This document shows, one piece after another, positions 34,185-34,438 of a stretch of 34,438 nucleotides of DNA (positions within the stretch are counted from its first letter, which is position 1; the number at the start of each line of letters is the position of its first letter). Source of the stretch: JAWXCF01 sp034440515 (GTDB lineage Bacteria; Bacteroidota; Bacteroidia; CAILMK01); contig JAWXCF010000026.1 of the NCBI GenBank assembly GCA_034440515.1, positions 1-34,438 of the forward strand. The letters run 5' to 3'. Made by a program: the position numbers and the translations under genes. The notes under the pieces are model-generated. The model did not search any database. It was given only the letters and a program-made list of their open reading frames with translations, and was not told the origin of the DNA.

Positions 34185-34391
34185 CTACTCTGCCATTCCA
34201 AATATGACAGGCTTGCCTTTTACGACATCATAGTTTTCTATACCTTCATTATAAATTTCTTCCGTCAGGTCGTCCTCATTACTAATTAATTCGCGGTATG
34301 CTAATATGCCAGTGACAACCAGACAACCCAAACCAATGATAGATAGTGATATAGGAAGTAGTAGTCTATTTATACTATTGTTATGTGTCAT
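34185..34391 (-). CDS. Small single-pass membrane protein
   Basis: The 68-residue product has a hydrophobic helix at about residues 10-30 (LLLPISLSIIGLGCLVVTGI) flanked by polar sequence, and an acidic C-terminal part with DDLTEEIYNEG. I do not recognise it. It converges on the preceding gene with a 29-bp gap, and its promoter would lie beyond the right edge of the window or in the 47 bases before it. Confidence 0.5.
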   Translation of the reverse strand: MTHNNSINRLLLPISLSIIGLGCLVVTGILAYRELISNEDDLTEEIYNEGIENYDVVKGKPVIFGMAE

Positions 34392-34438
34392 TATTATAAG
34401 TTTTTAGTTGTTGATTATTTACAAGAATCTATTGTCTA

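Overview
The window reads as chromosomal DNA of a Bacteroidota bacterium. It is AT-rich, start codons generally lack a Shine-Dalgarno sequence, and several upstream regions carry the phylum's -7 promoter element TAnnTTTG. Characteristic genes include a type IX secretion (T9SS) type B cargo protein, a fused ribBA, a TonB-dependent receptor paired with a small lipoprotein, a DUF4230 protein and a TlpA-like thioredoxin. I cannot place it more finely than the phylum. No tRNA, rRNA or CRISPR array was recognised.

Left part (1-9.7 kb): the window opens inside a tandem array of 24-bp units, followed by a two-HTH DNA-binding protein, trmB, a TPR plus OB-fold protein, an NtrC-like response regulator without a DNA-binding domain, a TlpA-like thioredoxin and a small membrane protein. 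From about 6.0 to 9.0 kb lies a phage-derived patch: the C-terminal end of a tail tape-measure protein (minus strand), a full-length protein resembling a major capsid protein, and two small unknowns. No terminase, portal, integrase or lysis gene is nearby. A further unknown gene lies at 9.0-9.7 kb.

Middle part (9.7-22 kb): an outer-membrane receptor and lipoprotein pair sits behind a promoter with an embedded palindrome. It is followed by an NlpC/P60 cell-wall hydrolase with a clear terminator, a decayed secreted-protein gene, a long-chain acyl-CoA synthetase, a single-pass membrane protein of unknown function, a membrane glycosyltransferase and ribBA. At 20.66-20.80 kb a second array of the same 24-bp unit appears, this time directly upstream of an archaeal-type STAND-like ATPase gene.

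Right part (22-34.4 kb): a SAM methyltransferase, a LolC/E-like permease, a hotdog thioesterase, an M23 peptidase, a DUF985 cupin, an ACC-deaminase-like PLP enzyme, a 1201-residue T9SS surface protein with six PKD/Ig-like repeats, a DUF4230 protein, two unknown envelope proteins, a conserved unknown that overlaps its upstream gene, and a small membrane protein.

The most unusual signal is the pair of 24-bp-period arrays: alternating palindromic and non-palindromic units, one beside an HTH gene and one 23 bp before an ATPase gene 20 kb away. The isolated capsid patch and the receptor promoter with its palindrome come next.
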